From assembly GCA_934700895.1 (NCBI GenBank), contig CAKUXV010000008.1, positions 7,541 to 71,540 on the forward strand: a DNA stretch of 64,000 nt. The letters are read 5' to 3'. Of this stretch, positions 43,374 through 52,600 are shown piece by piece. The translations under genes and the position numbers were made by a program. The notes under the pieces are model-generated. The model worked only from the letters and a program-made list of their open reading frames with translations. It was not told where the DNA came from and made no database searches. The first letter of the stretch is position 1. Each line of letters begins with the position of its first letter. Source of the stretch: an uncultured Bacilli bacterium (GTDB taxonomy: Bacteria; Bacillota_I; Bacilli_A; RFN20; CAG-826).

Positions 43374-44897
43374 TTATTCAAGTTCGATCGTCGCGGGCGG
43401 TTTGGAGGTGAAGTCATAAAGGACGCGGTTCACCCCGTGCACTTCGTTAATGATGCGTTCGGAGATTTTAGAAAGAAGAGGGTAAGGGATTTCAAATGGG
43501 GATGCCGTCATGAAATCGTCGGTTTTCACCGCGCGCAAAACGATGGCGTAGTCATAGGTTCTCCCATCACCTTGCACCCCGACGGAGCGCATGTTGGAGA
43601 GGGCGGCAAAATATTGGGAAGGCCTTTGATTCGCTTTTTCCATTTCTTCGCGGAAAATGCAATCGGCTTCTTGAACGATATGAACTTTTTCGGGGGTGAC
43701 TTCCCCAACGACTCGGATACCAAGGCCTGGTCCAGGGAAAGGCTGACGGGAGACGATGGATTCGGGGAGGCCAAGGAGACGGCCGATCTCCCTTACTTCG
43801 TCTTTAAATAAATCTTGAAGAGGCTCGACAAGCCCTAGGAAATCCATATCTTTGGGAAGTCCTCCCACGTTATGATGGGATTTGATTTTGGCCGAGATCC
43901 CAAGTCCTGATTCGATACGGTCGGGGTAAATCGTCCCTTGAGCTAAAAAGAAGGAGCCTTCTTGGCCGAGTTTTTTCTCTTCCGCGGCAAAGACGTCCAC
44001 GAAATGCTTGCCGATGATTTTCCGTTTTTCTTCCGGCTCGGTGACCCCTCGCAACGCGGAGAAGAATTCTCCACTTGCGTCGACTTTAACAAACTGCAGG
44101 TCCATTTTTGAGAAAGTATCTTCGACTTGCTGGGCTTCGTTTTTTCGGAGTAACCCATGGTCAACGAAGACACAGACGAGCTGTTTGCCGACGGCTTTGG
44201 ACAATAAGGAAGCCACGACCGCGCTATCCACGCCGCCGCTAAGTCCGCAAAGGACGCGCTTATTTCCAATTTGCCGCCTGGCCGCTTCGATTTTTTCTTT
44301 TAAGAAATCTTCGCTTTTCCAGCTGGGTTCGGCCCCGCAAACCCCATAGACGAAATTCTTTAACATCTCTTGCCCGTGGATCGAATGTTCGACTTCGGGA
44401 TGGAATTGAACCCCATATAAGCCCTTGCTTTCGTCTTCGTAAGAAGCAATCGGGCAGGTATTGGAAGAAGAAGTGATACGGAAAGAAGCGGGAAGCGACA
44501 CAATTTGATCTCCATGGCTCATGAAGACTTCTTGCTCTTCGTCTAACCCCTTAAATAAAGGAGAAGGAAGGACACGTATTGCTTTTCTCCCATATTCTCG
44601 TTCGGAGATCGATTCGACCTTGCCCCCGTTTTGATAGGCGATGAGCTGGGCTCCATAGCAGATTCCTAGAATCGGTTTGCCTAAGGCAAAGACTGCTTGG
44701 TCCACATGGGGAGAAGTGGATTCATAAACCGAATTCGGCCCACCCGTGAAGATGATGCCAAGGATATCGGGGTCTTGAAGGCTTTCTAGAGGCGTCGTGA
44801 AGGGAAGGACTTCACTATAGACGTGGAGGTCGCGAACGCGACGAGCGATGAGTTGGTTATACTGACCGCCAAAATCAAGGACAATGATGCGTTTCAT
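43374..44897 (-). CDS. guaA: GMP synthase (glutamine-hydrolysing)
   Basis: 507 residues, full length. The N-terminal class I amidotransferase has the Cys nucleophile in PILGICYGAQLIA and the His-Glu pair in GVQFHPEVEHS. The ATP pyrophosphatase domain has the P-loop LCGLSGGVDSAVVASLL and the C-terminal dimerisation domain ends in YDFTSKPPATIELE. Known: XMP plus glutamine and ATP gives GMP. Followed by an hpt paralogue in the same direction; preceded by a perfect 18-bp palindrome. Confidence 0.97.
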   Translation of the reverse strand: MKRIIVLDFGGQYNQLIARRVRDLHVYSEVLPFTTPLESLQDPDILGIIFTGGPNSVYESTSPHVDQAVFALGKPILGICYGAQLIAYQNGGKVESISEREYGRKAIRVLPSPLFKGLDEEQEVFMSHGDQIVSLPASFRITSSSNTCPIASYEDESKGLYGVQFHPEVEHSIHGQEMLKNFVYGVCGAEPSWKSEDFLKEKIEAARRQIGNKRVLCGLSGGVDSAVVASLLSKAVGKQLVCVFVDHGLLRKNEAQQVEDTFSKMDLQFVKVDASGEFFSALRGVTEPEEKRKIIGKHFVDVFAAEEKKLGQEGSFFLAQGTIYPDRIESGLGISAKIKSHHNVGGLPKDMDFLGLVEPLQDLFKDEVREIGRLLGLPESIVSRQPFPGPGLGIRVVGEVTPEKVHIVQEADCIFREEMEKANQRPSQYFAALSNMRSVGVQGDGRTYDYAIVLRAVKTDDFMTASPFEIPYPLLSKISERIINEVHGVNRVLYDFTSKPPATIELE

Positions 44898-44912
44898 ATA
44901 TTACTTTATTCT

Positions 44913-44930
44913 AAAGGATTTAAATCCTTT
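44913..44930. promoter_or_regulatory. 18-bp perfect palindrome upstream of guaA
   Basis: AAAGGATTTAAATCCTTT lies 16 bases before the reverse guaA start and includes its AAAGGA Shine-Dalgarno. It may be an operator or an RNA hairpin that hides the ribosome-binding site. Confidence 0.55.
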
Positions 44931-44987
44931 CGTCTTGGTCCTGTAAGCGGTTTAGCAAAATTCGAGATTTTAGGATGAAAATTCCAA

Positions 44988-45018
44988 ACAAAAAAGCCAC
45001 CCTCTAGAAGAAGTGGCT
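44988..45018 (-). terminator. intrinsic terminator of the uracil/xanthine permease
   Basis: On the reverse strand AGCCAC and GTGGCT pair across a 12-base loop and are followed by TTTTTTGTTT. Confidence 0.85.
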
Positions 45019-45036
45019 CTTAAGGAATAGGAAGAT

Positions 45037-46515
45037 TTAGGCTTTGATTTCGCTAGAAGGCTTCTTTTCGCGAAGGATGGCATTCATGATGATGCCAAGG
45101 ATCATCGCGACGGAAACCGAAGTGATCGACATGGAGACTTCCCCACTTCCGAAGGAGAAGACGAGTCCACCGATGCCGGCGACGAGGATGACGGAAGCCA
45201 CGAAAATGTTTTTGGTCTTCGACATATCGACTTTTTCGTTGATGAGCATCTTGACGCCGCTAGAAGCGATGAAGCCGTAGAGGATCAAGCTGACGCCGCC
45301 CGTGACGCAGGCAGGGATCGTCTGGGTGAGGGCCATGATTGGGCTAAAGAAGCCAAGGAGCATGGAGAAGCAGCAGGCGAGGAAGATGACTTTGGTCGAA
45401 GCGATTTTGGTGACGCCGATAACCGCGACGTTTTCTCCATAAGTCGTATTGGCCGCGCCGCAGAGGCAGCCCGAGATGGCGGTGGCCACGCCATCGCCGA
45501 TTAAGGTGCGGGAAAGACCTGGTTCTTCTAGCAAATCACGTTGAAGCAGTCCCGACATGTTCTTGTGGTCGCCGATGTGCTCGCAGATGGTAACCAAGGA
45601 AACAGGGATGAAGATAAGGGCCGCTTGGCCAACCGCCGAACCCGAGAGGGGGACGACGTTGCTAGACTGAGCCGATAAGAACAAGAACTTCGGATAATCC
45701 AAGAAGGATTGGACGCGGATATTGGAAAAGAGGTTGATGAACGGATCGAAATTGACGACGCGGCAATATTCCGAACCGCAGCCATAATAGCCAATCGCGG
45801 TGAATAAGACGCCGGTTAAATATCCGCTAACCATGCCGAGGACGAAGGGGATGAGAGAGATGGTGCCTTTTCCATAATGGGCGCAGACCGCGGTGACGAC
45901 CATGGCGACAAGTCCCGAAATGATGTTGCACCAGTTATAGGCTCCCGCGGCGGTGCCGGTGAGGTTGCCAATCGCGCTTCCGGCAAGGGAAAGCCCGATG
46001 ACCATGATGACCGGTCCGACGACAATAGGAGGAAGAAGCTTGTTGAGCCAAGCAACGCCAAAGAGCTTGATGAGCAAGGCGACCAGGCAATAAACAGCTC
46101 CGACCATCGCCATGCCAACGGGGAGGATCCAAAGGTTCACTTGACCCGCTTCGGCATCGACTTTGATGGCTTCGCTCATCGCCGCCATATAGGCAAAGCT
46201 CGAAGCGAGGAACATCGGGGATTTGAATTTCGTAACGAAGAGATAGAACATGGTCCCGATACCGGCACTGAAGAGGGTCGGGGCGATCATGACGGAAGCA
46301 AGGCTTTGTGTCGTGCCGCCGATGGTGACGTTCACTCCGCCAAAGACGATCATCGGAACGGTGATACAGGCCACGAACATGGCGAGAACGTGCTGAATGG
46401 CAAGAATAATCCACTTCCCTGCTTTCTTGGGGGCTTCATCGACCTCTAGAAGCATGCCATTGGGATGAATGGTGCGCGGTTCTTCGACCGCAGCGCTATT
46501 TTTGTTTCCAAACAT
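45037..46515 (-). CDS. NCS2 uracil/xanthine permease
   Basis: 492 residues with about 14 transmembrane helices. Begins IHPNGMLLEVDEAPKKAGKWIILAIQHVLAMF, the usual UraA/PbuX start, and contains the conserved TTYGENVAVIGVTKIAS segment that lies in the substrate site; TTYGENVA with Glu is typical of uracil (UraA-type) permeases. Known: proton-coupled uptake of uracil or xanthine. A terminator-like hairpin lies 30-56 bases upstream of the start, so attenuation is possible. GGAAGG precedes the ATG. Confidence 0.92.
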   Translation of the reverse strand: MFGNKNSAAVEEPRTIHPNGMLLEVDEAPKKAGKWIILAIQHVLAMFVACITVPMIVFGGVNVTIGGTTQSLASVMIAPTLFSAGIGTMFYLFVTKFKSPMFLASSFAYMAAMSEAIKVDAEAGQVNLWILPVGMAMVGAVYCLVALLIKLFGVAWLNKLLPPIVVGPVIMVIGLSLAGSAIGNLTGTAAGAYNWCNIISGLVAMVVTAVCAHYGKGTISLIPFVLGMVSGYLTGVLFTAIGYYGCGSEYCRVVNFDPFINLFSNIRVQSFLDYPKFLFLSAQSSNVVPLSGSAVGQAALIFIPVSLVTICEHIGDHKNMSGLLQRDLLEEPGLSRTLIGDGVATAISGCLCGAANTTYGENVAVIGVTKIASTKVIFLACCFSMLLGFFSPIMALTQTIPACVTGGVSLILYGFIASSGVKMLINEKVDMSKTKNIFVASVILVAGIGGLVFSFGSGEVSMSITSVSVAMILGIIMNAILREKKPSSEIKA

Positions 46516-46544
46516 TGGGGAAACCTTCCTTTCCGAAACAAGGT

Positions 46545-46571
46545 AAAAAAATAAGGCCTCTATTTAGGCCT
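46545..46571 (-). terminator. terminator-like hairpin in the permease leader (possible attenuator)
   Basis: On the reverse strand AGGCCT-AAATAG-AGGCCT is followed by TATTTTTTT, ending about 30 bases before the permease start. It either ends an upstream transcript or acts as an attenuator. I did not find a clear PyrR-binding loop upstream. Confidence 0.65.
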
Positions 46572-46722
46572 CAAAACGAATACGGATGAAGGAGACAGCG
46601 CCCCTATACTGGGCGAGTTGCTTCATTCCGGTTCGCATCATCTTTATCTTGCTCCGGGACTTTACTTTAAACCGCGTTCTTCTTTTTTCCAAGAACAAGT
46701 TTTTCTTTGTTAGCGCTTTCAT
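46564..46722 (-). CDS. possible small basic protein or leader peptide
   Basis: A 52-residue frame beginning MKALTKKNLFLEKRRTRFKV, with AAAGGGG eight bases upstream of its ATG, and with its stop codon inside the hairpin just before the permease gene. It is very basic and unknown. It may be a leader peptide coupled to attenuation, a small independent gene, or chance; the region is otherwise the promoter of the forward gene at 46775. Confidence 0.25.
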   Translation of the reverse strand: MKALTKKNLFLEKRRTRFKVKSRSKIKMMRTGMKQLAQYRGAVSFIRIRFEA

Positions 46723-46774
46723 GATTTTCGCCCCTTTATTTACAAATTTCTCTAAAGGTGGAAAAATAGCCCCC

Positions 46775-47128
46775 ATGAATGAAGAAATGAAAACGCATGC
46801 TCCCTTAGGAGTCAATGGAACCAAGACCAAAGAAGAAGAGGAGCGCCTCCAATCGCGTTTAGCCGAAGCCAAAAAACAATTGACTCGTTGGGGCCTTTAT
46901 TTCCTGGGAACCTTCGGGGGATTCGTGCTGCTATTTGTTTTCCTTTGCCTCTCCGCGACGCTAGGTTGGCCCATTGGTCTTACCTGCACGTTCTTGATAT
47001 TGGATTTCTTGACTTTGCTCGGTGCGGTATTCTTGTTCGTGTGGACGTTAGTTAATTACTACCCGCCTTTTAAAACGGCGCGTTCCCATTATGAAGAATT
47101 CCTCGAAGAGCAAAAGCTCGCCGCTTAA
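46775..47128 (+). CDS. small membrane protein with two transmembrane helices
   Basis: About 117 residues from the ATG at 46775 (AAAGGTGG some 13 bases upstream); the frame extends further up but without protein-like features. A charged, coiled-coil-like N-terminus (KTKEEEERLQSRLAEAKKQLTRW) precedes two membrane helices (LYFLGTFGGFVLLFVFLCLSATLG and LTCTFLILDFLTLLGAVFLFVWTLV). No family recognised. Confidence 0.65.
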   Translation: MNEEMKTHAPLGVNGTKTKEEEERLQSRLAEAKKQLTRWGLYFLGTFGGFVLLFVFLCLSATLGWPIGLTCTFLILDFLTLLGAVFLFVWTLVNYYPPFKTARSHYEEFLEEQKLAA

Positions 47129-47129
47129 C

Positions 47130-47615
47130 ATGCTTTTTTCTTTGAAAGATTTATCTCAAAGCCTTGGCTTCCAACCCGAGGACACTTTCAGTTATCTTTC
47201 CGCTTGCCTTGAAATTCCTTACCCTGGAAAATACGAAAAAGAACTGAGTTTGGCTTTATCTTCCCTTAAAAAAGGAAGGGGTGCGGAAATTTCTCCCTCC
47301 ACCCTTCTATCTATAAGAAATAAGGGGACCCTCGCCTGTTTTAAAGCCACCCAAAGATTGAACCCCCCGTATTTTGGAATCACTTTTCTTGTCACTACCC
47401 CCATTTCTAAAGCAAAAGCCCTTTTGGATTTATTAGAAATCTATCCCGACGATATCGATATCGTCCCCGTTTTAAAGAAAGCCATCCAAACTGGAGATCG
47501 TCTCGAAGAACTGGACCAAGCCATTCAAGAAACTCATCTATTCGAGCAAATTTCGATGCAGGGGTTCCACGATCATTTTTGGCTTCTCCCCCTTTATTTC
47601 CCTCTTGAAAAATAA
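47130..47615 (+). CDS. hypothetical protein
   Basis: About 161 residues. The ATG at 47130 follows the preceding stop by one base; an earlier in-frame ATG at 47091 would overlap that gene. It is helical and soluble with no recognised domain, and includes LLDLLEIYPDDIDIVPVLKKAIQTGDRLEELDQAI. Possibly co-expressed with the small membrane protein. Function unknown. Confidence 0.6.
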   Translation: MLFSLKDLSQSLGFQPEDTFSYLSACLEIPYPGKYEKELSLALSSLKKGRGAEISPSTLLSIRNKGTLACFKATQRLNPPYFGITFLVTTPISKAKALLDLLEIYPDDIDIVPVLKKAIQTGDRLEELDQAIQETHLFEQISMQGFHDHFWLLPLYFPLEK

Positions 47616-47661
47616 AGGGAAAAACACGTCCCCTTTTTTTAATAAAAAGACGGCAAAGTAG

Positions 47662-47689
47662 TTGAAAAACCTTAATTATCTACTATAGT
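47662..47689 (+). promoter_or_regulatory. sigma-70 promoter of the ABC exporter operon
   Basis: TTGAAA (47662-47667) and TATAGT (47684-47689), spacing 16, lie 47 bases before the start codon at 47737. Confidence 0.65.
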
Positions 47690-47736
47690 ACCCTTCGTAC
47701 TTTTTAGTTCGGATTCGAACGGGGGAGGTTTGGAGA

Positions 47737-49479
47737 ATGAGTTTGTTGCGATTATATAAACGCTTCCGTTGGTGGGATTGGATCTTCCTGGTTGTGATTT
47801 GCGGCCTCACCGTTTTGCAAGTGTGGTGCACGATGCTCAACGTCGATTACATGAGGGATTTAATCGCCGCCATCCAGTTCAATCAGCAAAACGAAGCCCT
47901 TTATAATGGGGGGATGATTATCGCGATGGCCGCGGGAACTTTTGCCTGCCAAGTCATCATTGCTTTATTAGCCTCAGAAATGACGGCTTCTTTGGCTACC
48001 CGCCTCCGCGATGAAGTCTACCAGAAGGTCAATGATTTTAGCGTTGGCGACATCGGCAAATTCTCCACCGCCTCCTTAATTACTCGCACCTCCAACGACA
48101 TCGAAAACGTCCAGATGTCGACGCTTATGATGTTCCGCATGATTTTCTCTGCCCCGGTCACGGCCGTATGGGCGATTTGCAAATTCGCTACGGATGCAAG
48201 CAAAGAATTAACCTGGGTCGTCATCATCGCGGTCTTCGTGATCGTCGCCGTTTTGGTGACCGTCATGATCTTCGTCCTCCCCAAATTCAAAGTGGCTCAG
48301 AAATTCATCGACCGCTTGAACCAAGTGACCCGCGAGGGGATTTCCGGGGTGCGCGTGGTCCGTGCGTATAACGCGGAAGACTACCAAAACGCTAAATTCA
48401 AGAAGGCCAATGACGACTTGACCAAGGTCAATTTGTTCACGGGCCGCATGTTACAACTATTTAACCCCGTCATGACGATTGTTTTGGATGGGGCATCTTT
48501 AGGGATCTATGCTATCGGCGCTTCCTTAATGAAGAAAGGGACAACCGATTATTCGGTCATCGTTTCTTTCTCCAACCTCGCCGTGCAGGTCATCATGGCG
48601 TTCATGATGCTTTTGTTCCTCTTCATCATGCTCCCCCGCGCCATGGTTTCCGCCAAGCGCATTGATGAAGTCCTCCGCACGAAATCAAGCATTGTGGATC
48701 CTTCTCATCCCGTTAGCCCCGCGGAAAACATCCACGGCGAATTAACCTTCCGCGATGTCGGGTTTGCTTATCCCGACGCCGAGGAAGAAGTGGTCTCGGG
48801 AATCGATTTTAAAATCCATCAAGGGCAGACCTTGGCCTTTATCGGGGCGACGGGATCTGGCAAATCCACGATCATCAATTTGATCCCCCGTTTATTTGAT
48901 TGCTCGAGCGGGGAAGTTTTGGTCGATGGAATCAACGTCAAAGACATGGCCCAAAAAGACCTCCGTTCCCGAATTGGCTTCGTCCCCCAACGCGGCAATT
49001 TGTTCCGCGGCACGGTCAAAGACAACATCGGCTTTGGCCAAGAAAAATTAGACGAAGCTTCCATTGAAAAAGCAGCCAGCTGCGCCTGCGCCGACGAATT
49101 CATCCAAAAGATGGAAGGGGGGTATGATGCTCCGATTGCTTCCGGAGGCACAAACGTCTCCGGCGGCCAACGTCAACGCCTTTGCATCGCTAGAGCCGCC
49201 GCCATCGAGCCGGAAATCTTTGTTTTCGACGATAGTTTCTCGGCTCTCGACTTCAAAACCGACCGCACGGTAAGAGAGAACCTCAAGAAGATGTACCCCG
49301 ATGCGACCAAAGTCATCGTCGCCCAACGCGTTGGTACGATTATGGACGCGGATTTGATTCTTGTTCTCGATGCGGGCAAAGTCGTGGGAAAGGGCACCCA
49401 CCGCGAATTGCTGGAAAATTGCCCCACCTATCGCGATATCGCCTTATCGCAACTTAGCAAGGAGGAACTCGGTTTATGA
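47737..49479 (+). CDS. ABC exporter half-transporter, degenerate-site subunit
   Basis: 580 residues: six transmembrane helices (about 15-315) and an ATPase domain with Walker A GATGSGKST near 370, signature VSGGQRQRL and Walker B EIFVFDDSFSALD. The residue after the Walker B Asp is Asp, not Glu, as in the subunit of LmrCD/TM287-288-type heterodimers that contributes the non-hydrolysing site. Its stop overlaps the partner's start (ATGA). Known: heterodimeric multidrug or lipid exporters. GGGGGAGG lies upstream of the ATG. Confidence 0.93.
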   Translation: MSLLRLYKRFRWWDWIFLVVICGLTVLQVWCTMLNVDYMRDLIAAIQFNQQNEALYNGGMIIAMAAGTFACQVIIALLASEMTASLATRLRDEVYQKVNDFSVGDIGKFSTASLITRTSNDIENVQMSTLMMFRMIFSAPVTAVWAICKFATDASKELTWVVIIAVFVIVAVLVTVMIFVLPKFKVAQKFIDRLNQVTREGISGVRVVRAYNAEDYQNAKFKKANDDLTKVNLFTGRMLQLFNPVMTIVLDGASLGIYAIGASLMKKGTTDYSVIVSFSNLAVQVIMAFMMLLFLFIMLPRAMVSAKRIDEVLRTKSSIVDPSHPVSPAENIHGELTFRDVGFAYPDAEEEVVSGIDFKIHQGQTLAFIGATGSGKSTIINLIPRLFDCSSGEVLVDGINVKDMAQKDLRSRIGFVPQRGNLFRGTVKDNIGFGQEKLDEASIEKAASCACADEFIQKMEGGYDAPIASGGTNVSGGQRQRLCIARAAAIEPEIFVFDDSFSALDFKTDRTVRENLKKMYPDATKVIVAQRVGTIMDADLILVLDAGKVVGKGTHRELLENCPTYRDIALSQLSKEELGL

Positions 49480-51305
49480 GCGCACGCAGCATGCATCGGC
49501 CCCAAACCCGTGAAAAAATCGACCCGGCGTCCTTGAAACGCTTGGCCAAAGACACCAAGAGGTATTGGCCGTTATTTATCATTGCCGCTATCTGCTTATT
49601 GGTGGCCACCGTCTTTGAGGTCTTAAGCCCCAATAAATTAGGGGAATTCTCCAATTATTTGATGAAATTGGCCTTAACCCCAAACTTCATCGACATGGAC
49701 AAAGTCTTGGGCTATGTCTGGATCCTTGGCATTTATTACTGCGTCTTCGCCCTGCTTACCTATATTTCTGGTTTCTTGATTGCAACGGGGGTTCAGCATT
49801 ATGGCAATGCCCTCCGTCAAGAGATTGAACGGAAGATTAATACGATCCCCCTTTCTTATTTTGACTCCCACCAAACCGGCGACATCATGTCGCGCGTGAC
49901 CAATGACGTGGATTCGGTCACCCAAAACCTGGATTCGGCTTTGTCTTCGATCTTTAGTTCCCTTTTCTTGCTAGTCGGCTCGGTCATCGCCATGTTCACG
50001 ACGAGCTGGATCATGTCGTTAATCACGATTTGCTCGATTCCGTTGCTTATTTTATTCATGGTCTTTGAAATGAAACTTGCCCAGCCGGCTTTCTACGCCA
50101 GAGCCAACAAAATCGGCGACGTCAACGGCATCGTCGAAGAAGATTACGGCGGACAAAATGTCATTAAGCTCTTCAACGCGGAAGGACGCAGAAAAGCGAT
50201 CTTTGACAAGGAGAACCGAACCCTGGGCTTCATCATGTTCAAGGCCCAGGATATGGGCGGACTCATGATGCCGACGACTTCTCTTATTTCCAACCTCACC
50301 TATGCCGCGGTATTGCTGCTTGGCGGATATTTTGCGATCAACGGCAAATTCGGCATCGATATGGCCGTGATCACCGCCTTCTTGGTCTACATCCGTCTAT
50401 TCCAGCAACCCTTCACTTCCATTGGTCAGGCCCTGAACAGCCTTCAAACGATTGGGGCGGCCTTCGGACGCGTGGCTCGCTTCATTGGAGAACAAGAACT
50501 CGAAGATGAAACCGGCAAGCCCCGTTACCTTTATGACCCCAAGACTGGCTTAAATAAGATTCAAGGAGAAGTGGTCTTCGACCATGTTCGCTTCTCTTAT
50601 GATTCTAGTCGCGAGATCATCCACGATTTCTCAGCCAAAGTGACTCCGGGGATGAAAGTCGCAATCGTTGGGCCTACAGGCGCTGGCAAAACCACGATGG
50701 TCAATTTATTGGAACGCTTCTACGAAATCCAAGGCGGGCATATCTATATCGATGGAGTCGATACCAAAAAGATGTCCCGTGAAGAAATTCACGATATCTT
50801 CGGCATGGTTCTCCAAGACACCTGGGTTTTTGGAGGCACGTATCGCGAAAACCTCGTCTATAACACGCCTAATGTGAGTGACGAAGAATGCTTTGCAGCG
50901 ATTAAAGACGCCCACTTGGTCCATTTCACCCGTTCTTTGCCCCATAAGCTCGACACGGAATTTGGAGAAAATAGCCAAGTCTCCGCTGGACAAAAACAGC
51001 TCATCACCATTGCTCGCGCGATGGTAAGAAAAGCCCCGTTATTGATTCTTGATGAAGCGACTTCTAACGTTGATACGAGAACGGAAGAAAAGATTCAAGA
51101 AGCGATGGACCGCTTAACTAGCGGAAGAACAAGCTTTGTCATCGCCCACCGCCTCTCCACGATTAAAAACGCGGACTTAATCCTCGTGATGAAAGATGGC
51201 AACATCGTCGAGCAGGGAACCCATGAATCCCTTTTGAAGCAAAATGGATTCTACGCGGGACTCTATAATTCCCAGTTTGCCCTTGAAGGGGAAAGCTTCG
51301 AATAA
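49476..51305 (+). CDS. ABC exporter half-transporter, catalytic-site subunit
   Basis: 609 residues: a 20-residue longer N-terminus, six membrane helices with the conserved SYFDSHQTGDIMSRVTNDVD, then an ATPase domain with Walker A GPTGAGKTT, signature VSAGQKQLI (Ala replaces Gly) and a canonical Walker B LLILDEATSNVD with catalytic Glu. It is the active partner of the 47737-49479 product. The pair is closed by a long-stem terminator. Confidence 0.94.
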   Translation: MSARSMHRPQTREKIDPASLKRLAKDTKRYWPLFIIAAICLLVATVFEVLSPNKLGEFSNYLMKLALTPNFIDMDKVLGYVWILGIYYCVFALLTYISGFLIATGVQHYGNALRQEIERKINTIPLSYFDSHQTGDIMSRVTNDVDSVTQNLDSALSSIFSSLFLLVGSVIAMFTTSWIMSLITICSIPLLILFMVFEMKLAQPAFYARANKIGDVNGIVEEDYGGQNVIKLFNAEGRRKAIFDKENRTLGFIMFKAQDMGGLMMPTTSLISNLTYAAVLLLGGYFAINGKFGIDMAVITAFLVYIRLFQQPFTSIGQALNSLQTIGAAFGRVARFIGEQELEDETGKPRYLYDPKTGLNKIQGEVVFDHVRFSYDSSREIIHDFSAKVTPGMKVAIVGPTGAGKTTMVNLLERFYEIQGGHIYIDGVDTKKMSREEIHDIFGMVLQDTWVFGGTYRENLVYNTPNVSDEECFAAIKDAHLVHFTRSLPHKLDTEFGENSQVSAGQKQLITIARAMVRKAPLLILDEATSNVDTRTEEKIQEAMDRLTSGRTSFVIAHRLSTIKNADLILVMKDGNIVEQGTHESLLKQNGFYAGLYNSQFALEGESFE

Positions 51306-51308
51306 GCC

Positions 51309-51357
51309 AAAGCGTAGCCTTAAACCGTTATTTCGGTCCAAGGGCTACGCTTTTTTG
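51309..51357 (+). terminator. intrinsic terminator of the ABC exporter operon
   Basis: AGCGTAGCC (51311-51319) pairs with GGCTACGCT (51343-51351), with a smaller hairpin inside the loop and TTTTTT after it. Confidence 0.88.
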
Positions 51358-51364
51358 CTTGTCA

Positions 51365-52420
51365 TTATTTTTCCGTTTTGAGGTAATAGGTGCTTCGCCC
51401 CGCCTCGTGTTTGGTCAGCAAGCCCCTAGCTACTAAGGCTTGCAAGGCTTTTTCAATGCTGCTAGAAGAAAGGGAAGGGCAAACTTCTTCTAGGTCTTTT
51501 TTTCGGATTTTGCCCATTTTATCGTTAATAACAGCAAGAACCATATCTATAGCGGTTTTCTTTCCCAAAACGAGGTCCCGTCTTTTTTCAAAGTCCATAT
51601 AGGCCATATTAAGGATGGATAGACTAAATTGGATGAAGGGGGAGGGATCCTCTTTTCCTTCATGCCATCCTTCTTGGCTTTCTTGCAGGGCATCGTAATA
51701 AAGGTCTTTGATTGAGTTAATTTTCGCCTCAAGAGAAATATATCTCCCCACGAAATAACCGCTTCGATATAAAAGCAAAGTCGTCAGAAGCCGGCTCATT
51801 CTTCCATTGCCATCTAGAAAAGGGTGAATGCAGAGGAAATCGTGAATGAAAACGGGAATAAGGAGAAGTGGGTCTACTTTGCCATCGGCGAGGGCTTGGT
51901 TATAGGCTTCGCATAGATTTTCCATCGCCAAGGGGGTTTCGTAAGGTGCCAGGGGTTTAAAAATGATAAAGGATTCCCCCGAACCCTTTGTTCCTTGAAT
52001 GAAATTTTCCGCGGTTTTGAATTTTCCTGCATGGCTTGCATTCCGCACATGAGCAAAAAGGATGCGATGAAGCTGGAGGATGTAATTGACTTTTAAAGGG
52101 ATGACATCAAAGCTTTCGTGTATGAGGTTCAAGGCATCCCGATATCCGGCAATTTCTTCTTCGTCCCGATTTTTCGGAGTTGTTTTTTCTTTGACTAGTT
52201 GCCCGATTCGCGTGGAACTCGTGCGAATGCCTTCGATTGCATTGCTGGATTCGACGCTTTGGACTTTCGCAATTTCCACCAAACGTTGGAGTTCTTCGGG
52301 CTCTTGAGAAAGATATTGCTCCTGTCGGCCCTTCGCTTCGTGGATGCTCGTTAAAAGGTTGATGATCCTAACGTTATAGGAGGTATTTGCCAGTTTCGAA
52401 TAATCAAACTTTCTCATCAT
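51365..52420 (-). CDS. Fic domain protein with Fic_N and C-terminal winged helix
   Basis: About 351 residues from the ATG at 52420 (AGAGG just upstream; the frame reaches 52471 but that part lies in the operator). ESSNAIEGI near 65 is the inhibitory motif of class II Fic proteins. The active site HDFLCIHPFLDGNGRMSRLL is fully canonical. The C-terminus (KIRKKDLEEVCPSLSSSSIEKALQALVARGLL) is a winged helix. Known: protein AMPylation. A strong inverted repeat overlaps its promoter, which fits autorepression. Confidence 0.93.
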   Translation of the reverse strand: MMRKFDYSKLANTSYNVRIINLLTSIHEAKGRQEQYLSQEPEELQRLVEIAKVQSVESSNAIEGIRTSSTRIGQLVKEKTTPKNRDEEEIAGYRDALNLIHESFDVIPLKVNYILQLHRILFAHVRNASHAGKFKTAENFIQGTKGSGESFIIFKPLAPYETPLAMENLCEAYNQALADGKVDPLLLIPVFIHDFLCIHPFLDGNGRMSRLLTTLLLYRSGYFVGRYISLEAKINSIKDLYYDALQESQEGWHEGKEDPSPFIQFSLSILNMAYMDFEKRRDLVLGKKTAIDMVLAVINDKMGKIRKKDLEEVCPSLSSSSIEKALQALVARGLLTKHEAGRSTYYLKTEK

Positions 52421-52428
52421 GGAACCTC

Positions 52429-52463
52429 TTTTCCCGTAAATCGTACCATATTTTACGGGAAAA
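52429..52463. promoter_or_regulatory. inverted repeat at the second Fic promoter
   Basis: TTTTCCCGTAAA (52429-52440) and TTTACGGGAAAA (52452-52463) are perfect 12-base arms around an 11-base centre, just upstream of the reverse Fic gene. Probable operator bound by the winged helix of the Fic protein itself (inference). Confidence 0.75.
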
Positions 52464-52600
52464 GGAACCATTTAAGGGATTTGACCTCGTGAACTTGAAT
52501 TAATAATTCAAAGGAAAATAAGCCCCAAAAAATATCTTGTCAGGATTTCTTCTATCCTTAAAAATACAAATGCCAAATTCACAAAAGAAGGGGGACGGGG

